From Microbacterium mangrovi (lineage in GTDB: Bacteria > Actinomycetota > Actinomycetes > Actinomycetales > Microbacteriaceae), in assembly GCF_000802305.1 (NCBI RefSeq), contig NZ_JTDK01000015.1:62001-126000 (forward strand): a DNA stretch of 64,000 nucleotides, in the 5' to 3' direction. Shown here piece by piece: positions 24,700 to 32,882 of the stretch. Made by a program: the position numbers and the translations under genes. The notes beneath the pieces are model-generated. The model saw nothing but the letters and a program-made list of their open reading frames with translations. It did not search any database and was not told where the DNA came from. Every line of letters starts with the position of its first letter. The stretch's first letter is position 1.

Positions 24700-25629
24700 A
24701 TGGCTGTCGTGGAGAGCGATGCGCAGCTGCAGGAGATCGGCGACGGGGTCTGGGCGTGGGTCCAGCGCGACGGCACGTGGTGGGTGAACAACGCCGGACT
24801 CATCGCCGGCGACGACGGAGACCTGCTGGTCGACACGTGCGCCACCGCGGATCGCACCGCGGCGCTGCTCGCCGCCGTCGCGGCGGTGCGGCCCGCCTCG
24901 CGGCTGCGCTGGGCGGTCAACACCCACGCGCACGGGGACCACACGTACGGCAACAGCGTGCTTCCCGCCGACGTCACCCTCATCGGCCACGAGCGGATGC
25001 GCGAGACGCTCGCCGCGGACGCGGTGATCGACGGCTGCCCGCCGTTCTGGTCGCCGGTGCCGGACTGGGGCGCCGTGACGCGCCGCCTGCCCGATCTCAC
25101 GTTCGACCACGCGCTCACCGTGCACCGCGGCGCCACCCGCGTCGAGGTGCGGCATCCCGGGCATGCCGCGCATACGACGGGGGATGCCGTGGTGTGGCTG
25201 CCCGCTCAATCGGTGCTGTTCGCGGGCGATCTGCTGTTCGCCGGCCTGACCCCGCTCGTGTTCATGGGGTCGCTCGCCGGCGCCGCCGCCGTGCTCGACT
25301 GGATCGCGGCCTTCGACGCCGACGTGATCGTGCCGGGGCACGGCCCGGTGCTGTCGCGGGCGGACCTCGCCCCGCAGCTCGACCGGCACCGGCGGTACTA
25401 CGCGTTCGTGCGGGATGCCGCGGATCGAGGGCTGGCCTCCGGCGCGTCCCCGTTCGAGACGGCGACGCGTCTCGACCTCGGCGAGTTCGCGGACTGGGCC
25501 GATGCCGAGCGGATCGTGCTCAATCTGCACCGGGCGTACGCGGACTCCCGGGGCGAGGAACTCGACGTCATCGCCGCCTTCCGCGACGCGGTCGCCTGGA
25601 ACGGCGGACCACTGCGCACGATCGTCTGA
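24700..25629 (+). CDS. MBL-fold metallohydrolase
   Basis: 309 residues. The zinc motif is NTHAHGDHTYGN (about residues 70-81), with further ligands in HPGHAAHTTGD, LFAGDLLFAG and VPGHGPV. This set is the classical class of glyoxalase-II/SoxH-like hydrolases. No signal peptide. The ligand or ester substrate cannot be predicted. A weak ribosome site precedes ATG 24700; GTG 24709 is an alternative start. Confidence 0.85.
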   Translation: MAVVESDAQLQEIGDGVWAWVQRDGTWWVNNAGLIAGDDGDLLVDTCATADRTAALLAAVAAVRPASRLRWAVNTHAHGDHTYGNSVLPADVTLIGHERMRETLAADAVIDGCPPFWSPVPDWGAVTRRLPDLTFDHALTVHRGATRVEVRHPGHAAHTTGDAVVWLPAQSVLFAGDLLFAGLTPLVFMGSLAGAAAVLDWIAAFDADVIVPGHGPVLSRADLAPQLDRHRRYYAFVRDAADRGLASGASPFETATRLDLGEFADWADAERIVLNLHRAYADSRGEELDVIAAFRDAVAWNGGPLRTIV

Positions 25630-25677
25630 TCGCGCGGGCGGTCAGCGACCTCGGCATCCGGATTCAGTGCGATGCGC

Positions 25678-25716
25678 CGGAATCAGCACGATTCGGACCG
25701 ATTCGTGCTGAGCCGG
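25678..25716. terminator. Bidirectional hairpin between convergent genes
   Basis: TCAGCACGA (25683-25691) pairs with TCGTGCTGA (25703-25711), and the flanking CCGG on both sides can extend the stem. It lies in the 106-base gap between the hydrolase gene and the convergent MFS gene, the right place for a two-way terminator. Confidence 0.55.
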
Positions 25717-25735
25717 CGCTGTCGGCCTGAACCCG

Positions 25736-26971
25736 CTACCGGCCGCGCGCAGCGCCGGAGCGGGACCGGCTGCCGATGCGTCCGGAGATCGCGAACAGCA
25801 CGGATCCGATCACGAGTGCTGCGGCGCCGGCGAGATAGACCTGGCCGATGCCGAGGGCGTCGACGAGGATGCCGCCGAGGCCCGCCGCCACCATGATCGC
25901 CGCCTGGAACCCCATCACCACGAGGCTTCCGCCGGCTTCGAGGCGGTCCGGCATCCGGTGTCCGATCCAGGTGTTCACGATCAGCAGCCACGATGCGAAG
26001 AACACGCCCCAGACGAAGGCGACGACGGCGATCGCCCAGAGCGAGCCGGATGCGGCGATCATGAGCACCACGGCCGCCGCGATCGCGAGCGGCGTGATCA
26101 CCGCGAGCGCCCGGTAGCGGCGGTCCACGATGATCCCGATCGCGATGTTCCCGAGGAAGCCGCCGATGCCGAACAGGGCGAGCAGCACGATGACGGTCTG
26201 CTCGGTGATCGGGGTTCCGGCATCCTGCACCTGCGCGAGCGCCAGCCGGATGTACGTGTACGCGAGGAAGTGCCCGAACACGATCAGCACGTGCCCGACG
26301 ATGCCGATCCCGATGCCGGGGCGACGGAACGTGTCGAACAGGGTGGACAGGCGCGCCGCGCCTTCGGCCGGGACACTCGGCAGCAGCAGGCGCAGCACGA
26401 GGGCGAGCACCGCGGTCGCGGCGGCGGCGATGCCGAACACGCCCCGCCAGTCGACGACCTGGCTGAGGAGCACGCCCAGCGGCACGCCCGCGACGGTCGC
26501 CAGTGAGACCCCGGCGGAGGTGAACATCATCGCGCGCCCGAGGCGTTCGGGCCCGGCGATGCCGGCGGCGACGGTGACCGACATCGCCCAGAACCCGGAC
26601 AGCGCCGCGCCCAGCAGCAGGCGCGCGATCAGCAGGACGGGGAGGTTCGGGGCGATCGCCACGACGAGGTTCGACACGGTCGCGCCGATCGCCATCCACA
26701 CCACCAGCGAGCGGCGGTCCAGGCGCGGCAGCATCAGGCCGATGGTGGGCGCCACGATGAAGCCCGCGAGCGCGGTCGCGGTGACCATCTGACCCGCCTG
26801 GCCGGGCGTGACGCCGATCTCGGCGGCGATGTCGGTGAGCACGCCGCCGGGCAGGAACTCGGCGGTGACGAGCAGGAAGCTCATCGCCATCATGGCGAAC
26901 AGGGCCCCGTACCGCAGGCGCGGCGGCACCGACCGGGAGACGACGGTGGGGACGGGCGCGGTGGTGGTCAT
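25736..26971 (-). CDS. MFS transporter, DHA1/AraJ-like
   Basis: 411 residues from MTTTAPVPTVV; ATG 26983 would add four residues. Twelve hydrophobic segments; the conserved loop after helix 2 is LMLPRLDRRSLVVWM and the early FLPGGVLTDIAAEIGVTPGQAGQMVTATALAGFIVAP matches the AraJ/YdhP sugar- and drug-efflux subgroup. Substrate unknown. Divergent from the lipoate-ligase-like gene with an inverted repeat in between. Confidence 0.88.
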   Translation of the reverse strand: MTTTAPVPTVVSRSVPPRLRYGALFAMMAMSFLLVTAEFLPGGVLTDIAAEIGVTPGQAGQMVTATALAGFIVAPTIGLMLPRLDRRSLVVWMAIGATVSNLVVAIAPNLPVLLIARLLLGAALSGFWAMSVTVAAGIAGPERLGRAMMFTSAGVSLATVAGVPLGVLLSQVVDWRGVFGIAAAATAVLALVLRLLLPSVPAEGAARLSTLFDTFRRPGIGIGIVGHVLIVFGHFLAYTYIRLALAQVQDAGTPITEQTVIVLLALFGIGGFLGNIAIGIIVDRRYRALAVITPLAIAAAVVLMIAASGSLWAIAVVAFVWGVFFASWLLIVNTWIGHRMPDRLEAGGSLVVMGFQAAIMVAAGLGGILVDALGIGQVYLAGAAALVIGSVLFAISGRIGSRSRSGAARGR

Positions 26972-27033
26972 GAGGAAGGCCAACCCGCCCGGACCCGGAG
27001 TTCTTCCGCCCGCGCGCGGAAAACCTTCCCAGG

Positions 27034-27079
27034 CCGCTCGTCACGAATGGTCATGAGTTGCGCAATCCGTGACGAGCGG
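27034..27079. promoter_or_regulatory. 12-bp-arm inverted repeat between divergent genes
   Basis: CCGCTCGTCACG (27034-27045) and CGTGACGAGCGG (27068-27079) are perfect complements with 22 bases between. The right arm ends 21 bases before the GTG start of the downstream gene. Position between two divergent starts suggests an operator or 5'-leader structure. Confidence 0.4.
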
Positions 27080-27100
27080 GCATCCGGCCAGAATGGGGGA

Positions 27101-27802
27101 GTGACCGGATTCGACGACCCCCGCCTGCGCCCCGCTCCCGGCCTCGTGATCCGGCAGGCATCCGCCCTCGAACCGCAGGACGACCTGGATGCCTCGGTGG
27201 ATCTGCTGCGCCGCGTGGCCTCCGGCGAGCTCGCCGAAGAGCGGGTGGTGCGCCTGGTCGCCCCGGCGCCGACGGTCGCGATGAGCCGTCGGGAGAGCCG
27301 GATGCCGGGGTACGAGGATGCCCGGGCGGCGGCGATCCGCCACGGTTTCACGCCCGCGATCCGGCCCACCGGCGGCCGGGCGGTCGCCTACGACGAGTCG
27401 TGCCTGGTGTTCGACGTCATCAGCCGCGACGACGCCGAGCTCGATCCGACGCGGTTCTTCGCCGCGGCCGGCAACACGATCGTGGACGCCCTGCAGGAGC
27501 TCGGGCTGGATGCCCGGCTCGGCGAGGTCGCGGGAGAGTACTGCCCCGGCGAGTTCAGCATCAACGCGCGGGGTGTCGTGAAGCTGATCGGCACGTCCCA
27601 GCGAGCGGTGCGCGGTGCGCGGCTGCTGAGCGGGATGCTGGCCTTCGGCCCGGTGGACCGGTTCGTGGCGGTGCTCACCGAGGTGAACGCCGCGCTGGGG
27701 CTGGACTGGGACCCGGCCACGTTCGGCACGATGCACGTCGAAGACCCGAGCCTCGCCCGGGACTCGGTGGAAGCCGCGCTCGCGGCGGCCTTCGTCAGCT
27801 GA
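27101..27802 (+). CDS. Lipoate-protein ligase A-like (BPL/LPL fold)
   Basis: 233 residues from GTG 27101. RPTGGRAVAYDESCLVFDVI is equivalent to the ligand loop of LplA/LipB/biotin ligases, and VVKLIGTSQRAVRGARLLSG contains the lysine that binds the acyl-adenylate. AGEYCPGEFSIN replaces the common DI-x-VNGRK region. It may attach lipoate or octanoate to a carrier, or be one of the non-lipoate LplA paralogues common in actinobacteria; no 2-oxoacid dehydrogenase or glycine-cleavage genes are adjacent. Confidence 0.82.
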   Translation: MTGFDDPRLRPAPGLVIRQASALEPQDDLDASVDLLRRVASGELAEERVVRLVAPAPTVAMSRRESRMPGYEDARAAAIRHGFTPAIRPTGGRAVAYDESCLVFDVISRDDAELDPTRFFAAAGNTIVDALQELGLDARLGEVAGEYCPGEFSINARGVVKLIGTSQRAVRGARLLSGMLAFGPVDRFVAVLTEVNAALGLDWDPATFGTMHVEDPSLARDSVEAALAAAFVS

Positions 27803-27842
27803 CGCGGCAGCCGGATACGATTCTGCGGGTCGAGGAGGTGCG

Positions 27843-29006
27843 ATGCGGTCCTGGGTGATCGGCGCGGTGCTCCTCGCGCTGGGGTTCGTCGCCATCCTGA
27901 CCGGTGTCATGCCGGTCGCCGACGCCGTCGCCCTGTGGAACCGGGTGTGGCCGATCCTGCTGTTCGTCGCGGCGATCACCGTCGTGACCGAACTGGCCGC
28001 CGTCGCCGGCGTGTTCACCGTGCTGGCGCAGGCGACCGCCCGCTGGGGCCGCGGCCGGGCGTGGCTGCTCTGGCTGCTCGTCGCCGTCGTCGCCGCGGCG
28101 AGCACCGTGTTCCTCTCGCTGGACACGACCGCCGTGCTGCTGACGCCGATCGCCATCGTGCTGGCCCGGCACGTGGGTCTCAGCCCACTGCCGTTCGCCC
28201 TCACCACGGTGTGGATGGCGAACACCGGATCGATGCTGCTGCCGGTCTCCAATCTCACCAACCTGCTCGCCCAGCACGCGATGGGCGACATCTCGCCGCT
28301 CGCCTTCGCCGGGCTGACGTGGGCGGCGGCGCTGGTGGCGGCCGTGCTGCCGATGGTCGTCGTGTTCGTCCTCTCCCGCCGGTCGCTCACCGGACGCTAC
28401 GAGATCGGGGTGGCCCGGCGTCCCGGCGATCCGGTGCTGTTCCGGGCCGCGGCCGTGGTGCTGGTGGTGCTCGTGCCGCTTCTCGTGTCCGGCATCCCGG
28501 TGTGGATGCCGGCCACCGGCGCCGCCGCGGTGCTGGGGGTCGTGTTCGCCGTGCGGCAGCGCTCGGCGCTGCGGTTCGCCCTGGTGCCGTGGCGGCTGCT
28601 CGTGTTCGCCGGAGGACTGTTCCTGTTCATCGGGGCGCTGCACTCGGCGGGACTCGGCGCACTGCTGCATCGGGTGGCGGGGGAGGGCGACTCGCCGATC
28701 GCGCTGCTGCGGCTCTCGTTCGTCGGGATGCTCAGCGCCAATGCGATCAACAACCTGCCCGCCTATCTCGCCCTCGAGCCGGTCACCGGCAGCGCGGTGC
28801 GCGTGGTCGCCCTGCTGATCGGCGTCAACGTCGGCCCCCTCATCACCCCGTGGGCGTCGCTCGCGACGCTCCTGTGGCATCAGCGGCTGACGTCCCTCGA
28901 CGTGGAGATCCGCTGGCGCCGGTACGTGCTGCTGGGTGCGATCGTGGCGCCGCTGACGGTGGCAGCCGCCACGTGGGCGCTCGCCGCGAGCGCCGGGATG
29001 CTGTGA
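27843..29006 (+). CDS. SLC13/ArsB-type anion permease
   Basis: 387 residues with ten or more membrane helices. FLSLDTTAVLLTPIAIVLARHVGL, TVWMANTGSMLLPVSNLTNLLAQH and SANAINNLPAYLALEP are the paired hairpin motifs of the ion-transporter superfamily that includes ArsB, NhaD and SLC13 carriers. An arsenite or dicarboxylate substrate is possible; an arsenate reductase exists at 49572 but is far away, so no link can be claimed. Starts 40 bases after the ligase gene, probably in the same unit. Confidence 0.82.
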   Translation: MRSWVIGAVLLALGFVAILTGVMPVADAVALWNRVWPILLFVAAITVVTELAAVAGVFTVLAQATARWGRGRAWLLWLLVAVVAAASTVFLSLDTTAVLLTPIAIVLARHVGLSPLPFALTTVWMANTGSMLLPVSNLTNLLAQHAMGDISPLAFAGLTWAAALVAAVLPMVVVFVLSRRSLTGRYEIGVARRPGDPVLFRAAAVVLVVLVPLLVSGIPVWMPATGAAAVLGVVFAVRQRSALRFALVPWRLLVFAGGLFLFIGALHSAGLGALLHRVAGEGDSPIALLRLSFVGMLSANAINNLPAYLALEPVTGSAVRVVALLIGVNVGPLITPWASLATLLWHQRLTSLDVEIRWRRYVLLGAIVAPLTVAAATWALAASAGML

Positions 29007-29137
29007 CGCGCTGAGCGGTACGGCGCCGAACATCGGGCGAGGCATCCGGCCCTGTCGACGATCCGTCACGAATGCACGGTCGAACCCGCCGTTCGTGCCA
29101 GATGCTCACTCGCCCCGCACCCCGAGGCGCGGCCCGC

Positions 29138-29629
29138 TCAGCGCGAGGCGGGCTCCCGGTCATGCTGCGGGGCGATGAGCACCAGGGACCAGTACGTGAC
29201 GACCGCCACGGCGACGTGCATCACGGCGAGGATGAATACCCCGGCCGGGCTCTGACCGTGGATCAGGATCCACCCGTCGGGGGCGAACGACACCACCGTC
29301 ACGGCGACCGCCGCCCAGAAGTACAGGCGGCGCGCCCGCGAACTCAGTGCGGCCGCGAGCGGCCAGCCGAGGCTCGCGATCACGACGCCGATCACCGTGA
29401 GCTTCGTGTAGTCGGCGAACCGGAAGTGGTCGTAGCCGCGCGTGCTCGGGTAGGCCAGCATCCCCACCTGGGCGAGCACCGCGCACGCCGCGACCGAGCC
29501 GACGACGGCGACCAGCGTCGCCACCAGGAATCTCCACGCCCGCGGCTGGCAGCGCGCGCCGGGCAGGTCGATCCGGAAGAAGGTGAGGATCGGGCTGCGC
29601 GCAGTGGCGGCAGTGCCGGTGGAGGTCAT
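29138..29629 (-). CDS. DUF6069-like small membrane protein
   Basis: 163 residues with four predicted helices: FLVATLVAVVGSVAACAVLAQVGML, LTVIGVVIASLGWPLAAAL, YFWAAVAVTVVSFAPDGWIL and FILAVMHVAVAVVTYWSLVLIAP. This four-helix pattern ending in a VVTYWSL-type helix is the DUF6069 family, of unknown function and frequent in actinobacteria. The start MTSTGTAA was chosen because upstream in-frame sequence overlaps the CDF gene in another frame. Confidence 0.75.
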   Translation of the reverse strand: MTSTGTAATARSPILTFFRIDLPGARCQPRAWRFLVATLVAVVGSVAACAVLAQVGMLAYPSTRGYDHFRFADYTKLTVIGVVIASLGWPLAAALSSRARRLYFWAAVAVTVVSFAPDGWILIHGQSPAGVFILAVMHVAVAVVTYWSLVLIAPQHDREPASR

Positions 29630-29664
29630 CGTCCCGACGGTAGGCGCCCCGCTCACAGACGGGT

Positions 29665-30312
29665 CTAAGCGACGGCGTCCTCCGGCGGGTCGCGGAAGAT
29701 GTGAACGGCCTCCCGGGCGGCGTAGAACACGATGACGAGGCCGGCGACCGGATCCGCCCACCACCATCCGAGCACGGCGTCGAGCACGATGCCCAGCAGC
29801 ACGCCGGTCGCGAGGACGCCGTCGATCAGGGTCACGCGGCCCTCGGTGAGCAGCACCGGATTGCCGAGCCTGCTCCCGACGCGCCACTTGCCCCACGCGA
29901 GCGCGAACATCACCAGGGCGGTGAGCGCGGTCCAGGCGATCCCGCCGGGAAGCGGCGTCGCCCGATGCCCGGCAGCGAGGGCGACCACGGCCTGGACCAG
30001 CAGATACGCGGCGAGCAGGACGAACGCCCAGCCGATGAGCCGCAGGCCGACGCGCTGCCGCTTCTCGCTGCTGCCCGTCAGCTCCCAGATGACGACGGCG
30101 CTCGCCCCGATCTCGATGAGGCTGTCGAGTCCGAACCCGAGCAGCGCCACCGACGCGGACCGGAACGCCAGAACGGCGAGCACCGCGACGCCGACGACGT
30201 TCCACGCGAGGGTGACGGCCTCCAGGCCGATGCCGGTCCGGCGAAGGGCTGAGGCATCCACTGTCGAACTCTCACCGCGGGCGGGTGGCTCGGACTCGGT
30301 CAAGTCCGTCAT
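29665..30312 (-). CDS. Cation diffusion facilitator-like transporter
   Basis: 215 residues, six helices. GFGLDSLIEIGASAVVIWEL carries the first metal-site Asp/Glu set and DAVLGWWWADPVAGLVIVFYAAREAVHIF the second, as in CDF exporters of zinc, iron or manganese; the cytoplasmic C-terminal domain is absent, making this a short form. Its ATG overlaps the decarboxylase stop (30309-30312), indicating one transcript. Why a cation pump is coupled to an amino-acid decarboxylase is unclear. Confidence 0.82.
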   Translation of the reverse strand: MTDLTESEPPARGESSTVDASALRRTGIGLEAVTLAWNVVGVAVLAVLAFRSASVALLGFGLDSLIEIGASAVVIWELTGSSEKRQRVGLRLIGWAFVLLAAYLLVQAVVALAAGHRATPLPGGIAWTALTALVMFALAWGKWRVGSRLGNPVLLTEGRVTLIDGVLATGVLLGIVLDAVLGWWWADPVAGLVIVFYAAREAVHIFRDPPEDAVA

Positions 30313-31817
30313 CCGTGCGCGACGACCCGCAGCGTCTCGAGGCTCGGGTCGCTCGCGCCGCGCACGTGGCCGCCCGGCGAGTTCGACACCGCCGTCAGGA
30401 ACCGCACCGCTTCGGCGGTGATCAGCTCGCCCGGCATGACGTTCGGGATGCCGGGCGGGTACGCGGCGAGCGTCTCGGCACTCACGCGGCCGACGGCGTC
30501 CTGCGTCGGGACGGCGACCGACGGCTGCAGGAACGCATCGCGCGGCGGCAGCACGATCTCGCCCGGTGCGGGGATGCTCCCGACCGTGGGGATCTCGCCG
30601 GCGTCGGTCGGCGTCAGCGCATGCAGCTCGGCGATGAACCGGTCGATGTCGGGCACGACACCGGGCCCGAGGATGGCGACCACGCACGTCTCGGTGGCGA
30701 TCTCGAGGAACACGCCGCGCTCCATCAGGGTGTTGCGCACCTGGTGGCCGCTGAGGCCGCCGCGGGCGACGTCGATGGAGACGCGCATCGGGTCGACGGC
30801 GACGATGTCGTCGAACGCCGCGAAATCGTCGGACGCGATGCCGAAGCGTCCGATCGCGCGGATCCGGTCGCGGATCTCCGCGGCGGCCGCGATGGATGCC
30901 GTGATGCCGTCGTGGCCGTCGACGAGCTGCGCCCGGGCCAGGTCGAGGGATGCCAGCAGCAGCGTGCTCTCGGACGTCGACTGCGTCAGGCGGAACGCCC
31001 GCTCGATGAGCGGCTCCAGGGCCCGCCCGTACTCGGTGTCGGCGATGTGCAGCATGGCCGACTGGGTGAGGCTGCCGCCGAACTTGTGCGTGCTGTTCAC
31101 GAGGGCATCGGCGCCCTGCGTGAGCGGCTGCGCGGGGAGGTCCTCGTGGAACCCGAAGTGGGATGCCCACGCGCCGTCGACGATGAGGGCGGCGCCGGCG
31201 GCGTGCGCGACCTCGGCGAGCGCGGGGATGTCGGCGACCGCGCCGAAGTAGCTCGGGGAGGTGAGCAGCACCGCCTTGGCGTCCGGCGTCCGCGCCAGCA
31301 CGGCGGCGAGGGCTGTGGGGGAGACGCCGTGCGCGATGCCGTGCTCGGTGTCGATGGACGGCTGCACCCACACCGGGTGCAGGCCGGCGATCACGATGCC
31401 GTCGGCGGTCGAGGAGTGCGCGCTGCGCTGCACGACGACCGGGGCATCCGTGCTGCGGTACGACGCGAGGGCCAGGGCGACGGTACGGTTCGCCTGCGAG
31501 GCGCCGTTGGTGAGGAACCAGGTGCGCCGCGCCGACCAGGCGTCGGCGGCGAGTTCCCGCGCCTGCTGCAGGGCGTTGCCGGGCCCGAGGTCGAGCCCCG
31601 GGATGAGCGGGGTGACATCCCGCCGCAGCACCGTCTCGCCGAAGTATGCCGCAAGGCGAGGGGCGGCGACCGGGTCGGCGGCGTGCCCGGGCACGATCAC
31701 GCGCACCTGTTCGCGGTCGCCGTGCACGGCGAGGGCGTCCGCGTACGGGGTCGCCGCGGGGGCGGGTGCGGCATCCGGCAGGCGGTCGAGGAGCGGAACG
31801 CGCGGTTCGGTCGTCAT
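30309..31817 (-). CDS. Orn/Lys/Arg decarboxylase-family PLP enzyme
   Basis: 502 residues. The fold-type-I core shows WFLTNGASQANRTVALA, VVQRSAHSSTADGI, ALIVDGAWASHFGFHEDLP and the PLP lysine in NSTHKFGGSLTQSAMLH (the family HKT/HKxxxxLTQ motif). The C-terminal domain AAYPPGIPNVMPGELIT matches the small domain of these enzymes. It lacks the N-terminal wing domain of inducible E. coli enzymes, so it resembles the shorter Gram-positive decarboxylases that make cadaverine, agmatine or putrescine. A divergent LysR probably regulates it. Confidence 0.88.
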   Translation of the reverse strand: MTTEPRVPLLDRLPDAAPAPAATPYADALAVHGDREQVRVIVPGHAADPVAAPRLAAYFGETVLRRDVTPLIPGLDLGPGNALQQARELAADAWSARRTWFLTNGASQANRTVALALASYRSTDAPVVVQRSAHSSTADGIVIAGLHPVWVQPSIDTEHGIAHGVSPTALAAVLARTPDAKAVLLTSPSYFGAVADIPALAEVAHAAGAALIVDGAWASHFGFHEDLPAQPLTQGADALVNSTHKFGGSLTQSAMLHIADTEYGRALEPLIERAFRLTQSTSESTLLLASLDLARAQLVDGHDGITASIAAAAEIRDRIRAIGRFGIASDDFAAFDDIVAVDPMRVSIDVARGGLSGHQVRNTLMERGVFLEIATETCVVAILGPGVVPDIDRFIAELHALTPTDAGEIPTVGSIPAPGEIVLPPRDAFLQPSVAVPTQDAVGRVSAETLAAYPPGIPNVMPGELITAEAVRFLTAVSNSPGGHVRGASDPSLETLRVVAHG

Positions 31818-31851
31818 GCTCCCATACTCACCCTTCGCCGATGAAGAGGGA

Positions 31852-31863
31852 ATATCGAGATAT
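31852..31863. promoter_or_regulatory. Short palindrome in the LysR-decarboxylase gap
   Basis: ATATCGAGATAT has 5-base arms ATATC/GATAT around GA. In this GC-rich genome an AT-rich dyad in the 79-base gap between two divergent starts is a likely LysR-type or promoter element; it is only 34 bases from the LysR start. Confidence 0.4.
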
Positions 31864-31896
31864 CTTCAGAACTCAATACCCACTATGGAGGTCCGG

Positions 31897-32784
31897 ATGC
31901 TCGACCTGCGCCAGTTCGAGGCGCTGCGCGCCGTCGCCCGCACGCACTCCACCGCTGCCGCTGCGCGCCAGCTGGGCTGGAGCCAGCCGACAGTCACCCA
32001 CCACCTGCGCGGGCTCGCCCGGGCCACCGGCGCGCCGGTCGTGCGCTCGTCGAGCGCGGGGACCGCGCTCACCCCCGCCGGTGCCCTCTGGCTGCCGCAC
32101 GCCGAGGCGATCCTCGACCGGGCCGACCGTGCCCAGGCGGAAGTGGCCTCAGCCCTGCGCGACACCCGGCGGTCATGCCGGCTCGGGGTCTTCCCGACCG
32201 CCGCCGCGCGACTGCTGCCGGCCGTCGTCGCCGCCGCGACCGACGCCGGCGTGCGCATCGAGGTGACGGAGGCCGAGAACGAGAGCCTGTGGGCCGGGTT
32301 CGACGCCCTGCGCCTGGACGCCGTGATCACCTACGAGACGGAGCCGCGCGGACGCCCCGGCGGCGACCGCCTGTTCGCGGAGCACTTCGGCATCCTCGTC
32401 GCCCGCTCCCACCCGCTCGCCGACCGCGACCAGGTCTCGATCGCGGAGCTGCGCGACGAGTCCTGGATCGTCGGGCGCGACCCCGACGACGCGATCGACA
32501 GCATGCTGCACGACTTCACGCGTCGCGCCGGCTATCTGCCGGTCGAGGCGCAGTACAGCGACGACTACCGGGTGGTCGCCGCCTACGTCGCCGCCGGGAT
32601 CGGCATCGCGTTCGTCCCCGAGCTCGCCCTGCCGGTCAGCTCCGACGACTGCCGGTTCGTGGCGCTCGCCGACCGGGTGCCGGCGCGGATGGTGTCGCTG
32701 CACACCTCTCCGCACCTGCCCGAGGAGATCCGCGCCGTGCTGCGCGAGGCCGCCACCCGGGCGCCGGACGTCCCGGCGGCGTGA
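31897..32784 (+). CDS. LysR family transcriptional regulator
   Basis: 295 residues. LDLRQFEALRAVARTHSTAAAARQLGWSQPTVTHHLRGL is the winged helix-turn-helix, followed by the typical linker helix and a two-lobe effector domain (CRLGVFPTAAARLLPAVVAAA; VAAYVAAGIGIAFVPELAL). ATG 31897 is taken because GGAGG stands five bases upstream; ATG 31885 would overlap that site. Divergent from the decarboxylase-CDF operon, which it likely controls. Confidence 0.92.
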   Translation: MLDLRQFEALRAVARTHSTAAAARQLGWSQPTVTHHLRGLARATGAPVVRSSSAGTALTPAGALWLPHAEAILDRADRAQAEVASALRDTRRSCRLGVFPTAAARLLPAVVAAATDAGVRIEVTEAENESLWAGFDALRLDAVITYETEPRGRPGGDRLFAEHFGILVARSHPLADRDQVSIAELRDESWIVGRDPDDAIDSMLHDFTRRAGYLPVEAQYSDDYRVVAAYVAAGIGIAFVPELALPVSSDDCRFVALADRVPARMVSLHTSPHLPEEIRAVLREAATRAPDVPAA

Positions 32785-32882
32785 CCGGACCGTTATCGAA
32801 CGGGTGACCTCATGCTGTGCACATAGGATCGGCACAGCGCGGGCCAATGTGTCGCCGGGTTTGACCGGGTCTCATGATTCTC

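Noticed and set aside
29060..29100. Weak hairpin (CACGAA/TTCGTG) between convergent genes
   Set aside because: Short broken stem without T-run; not distinguishable from chance in this GC-rich sequence.
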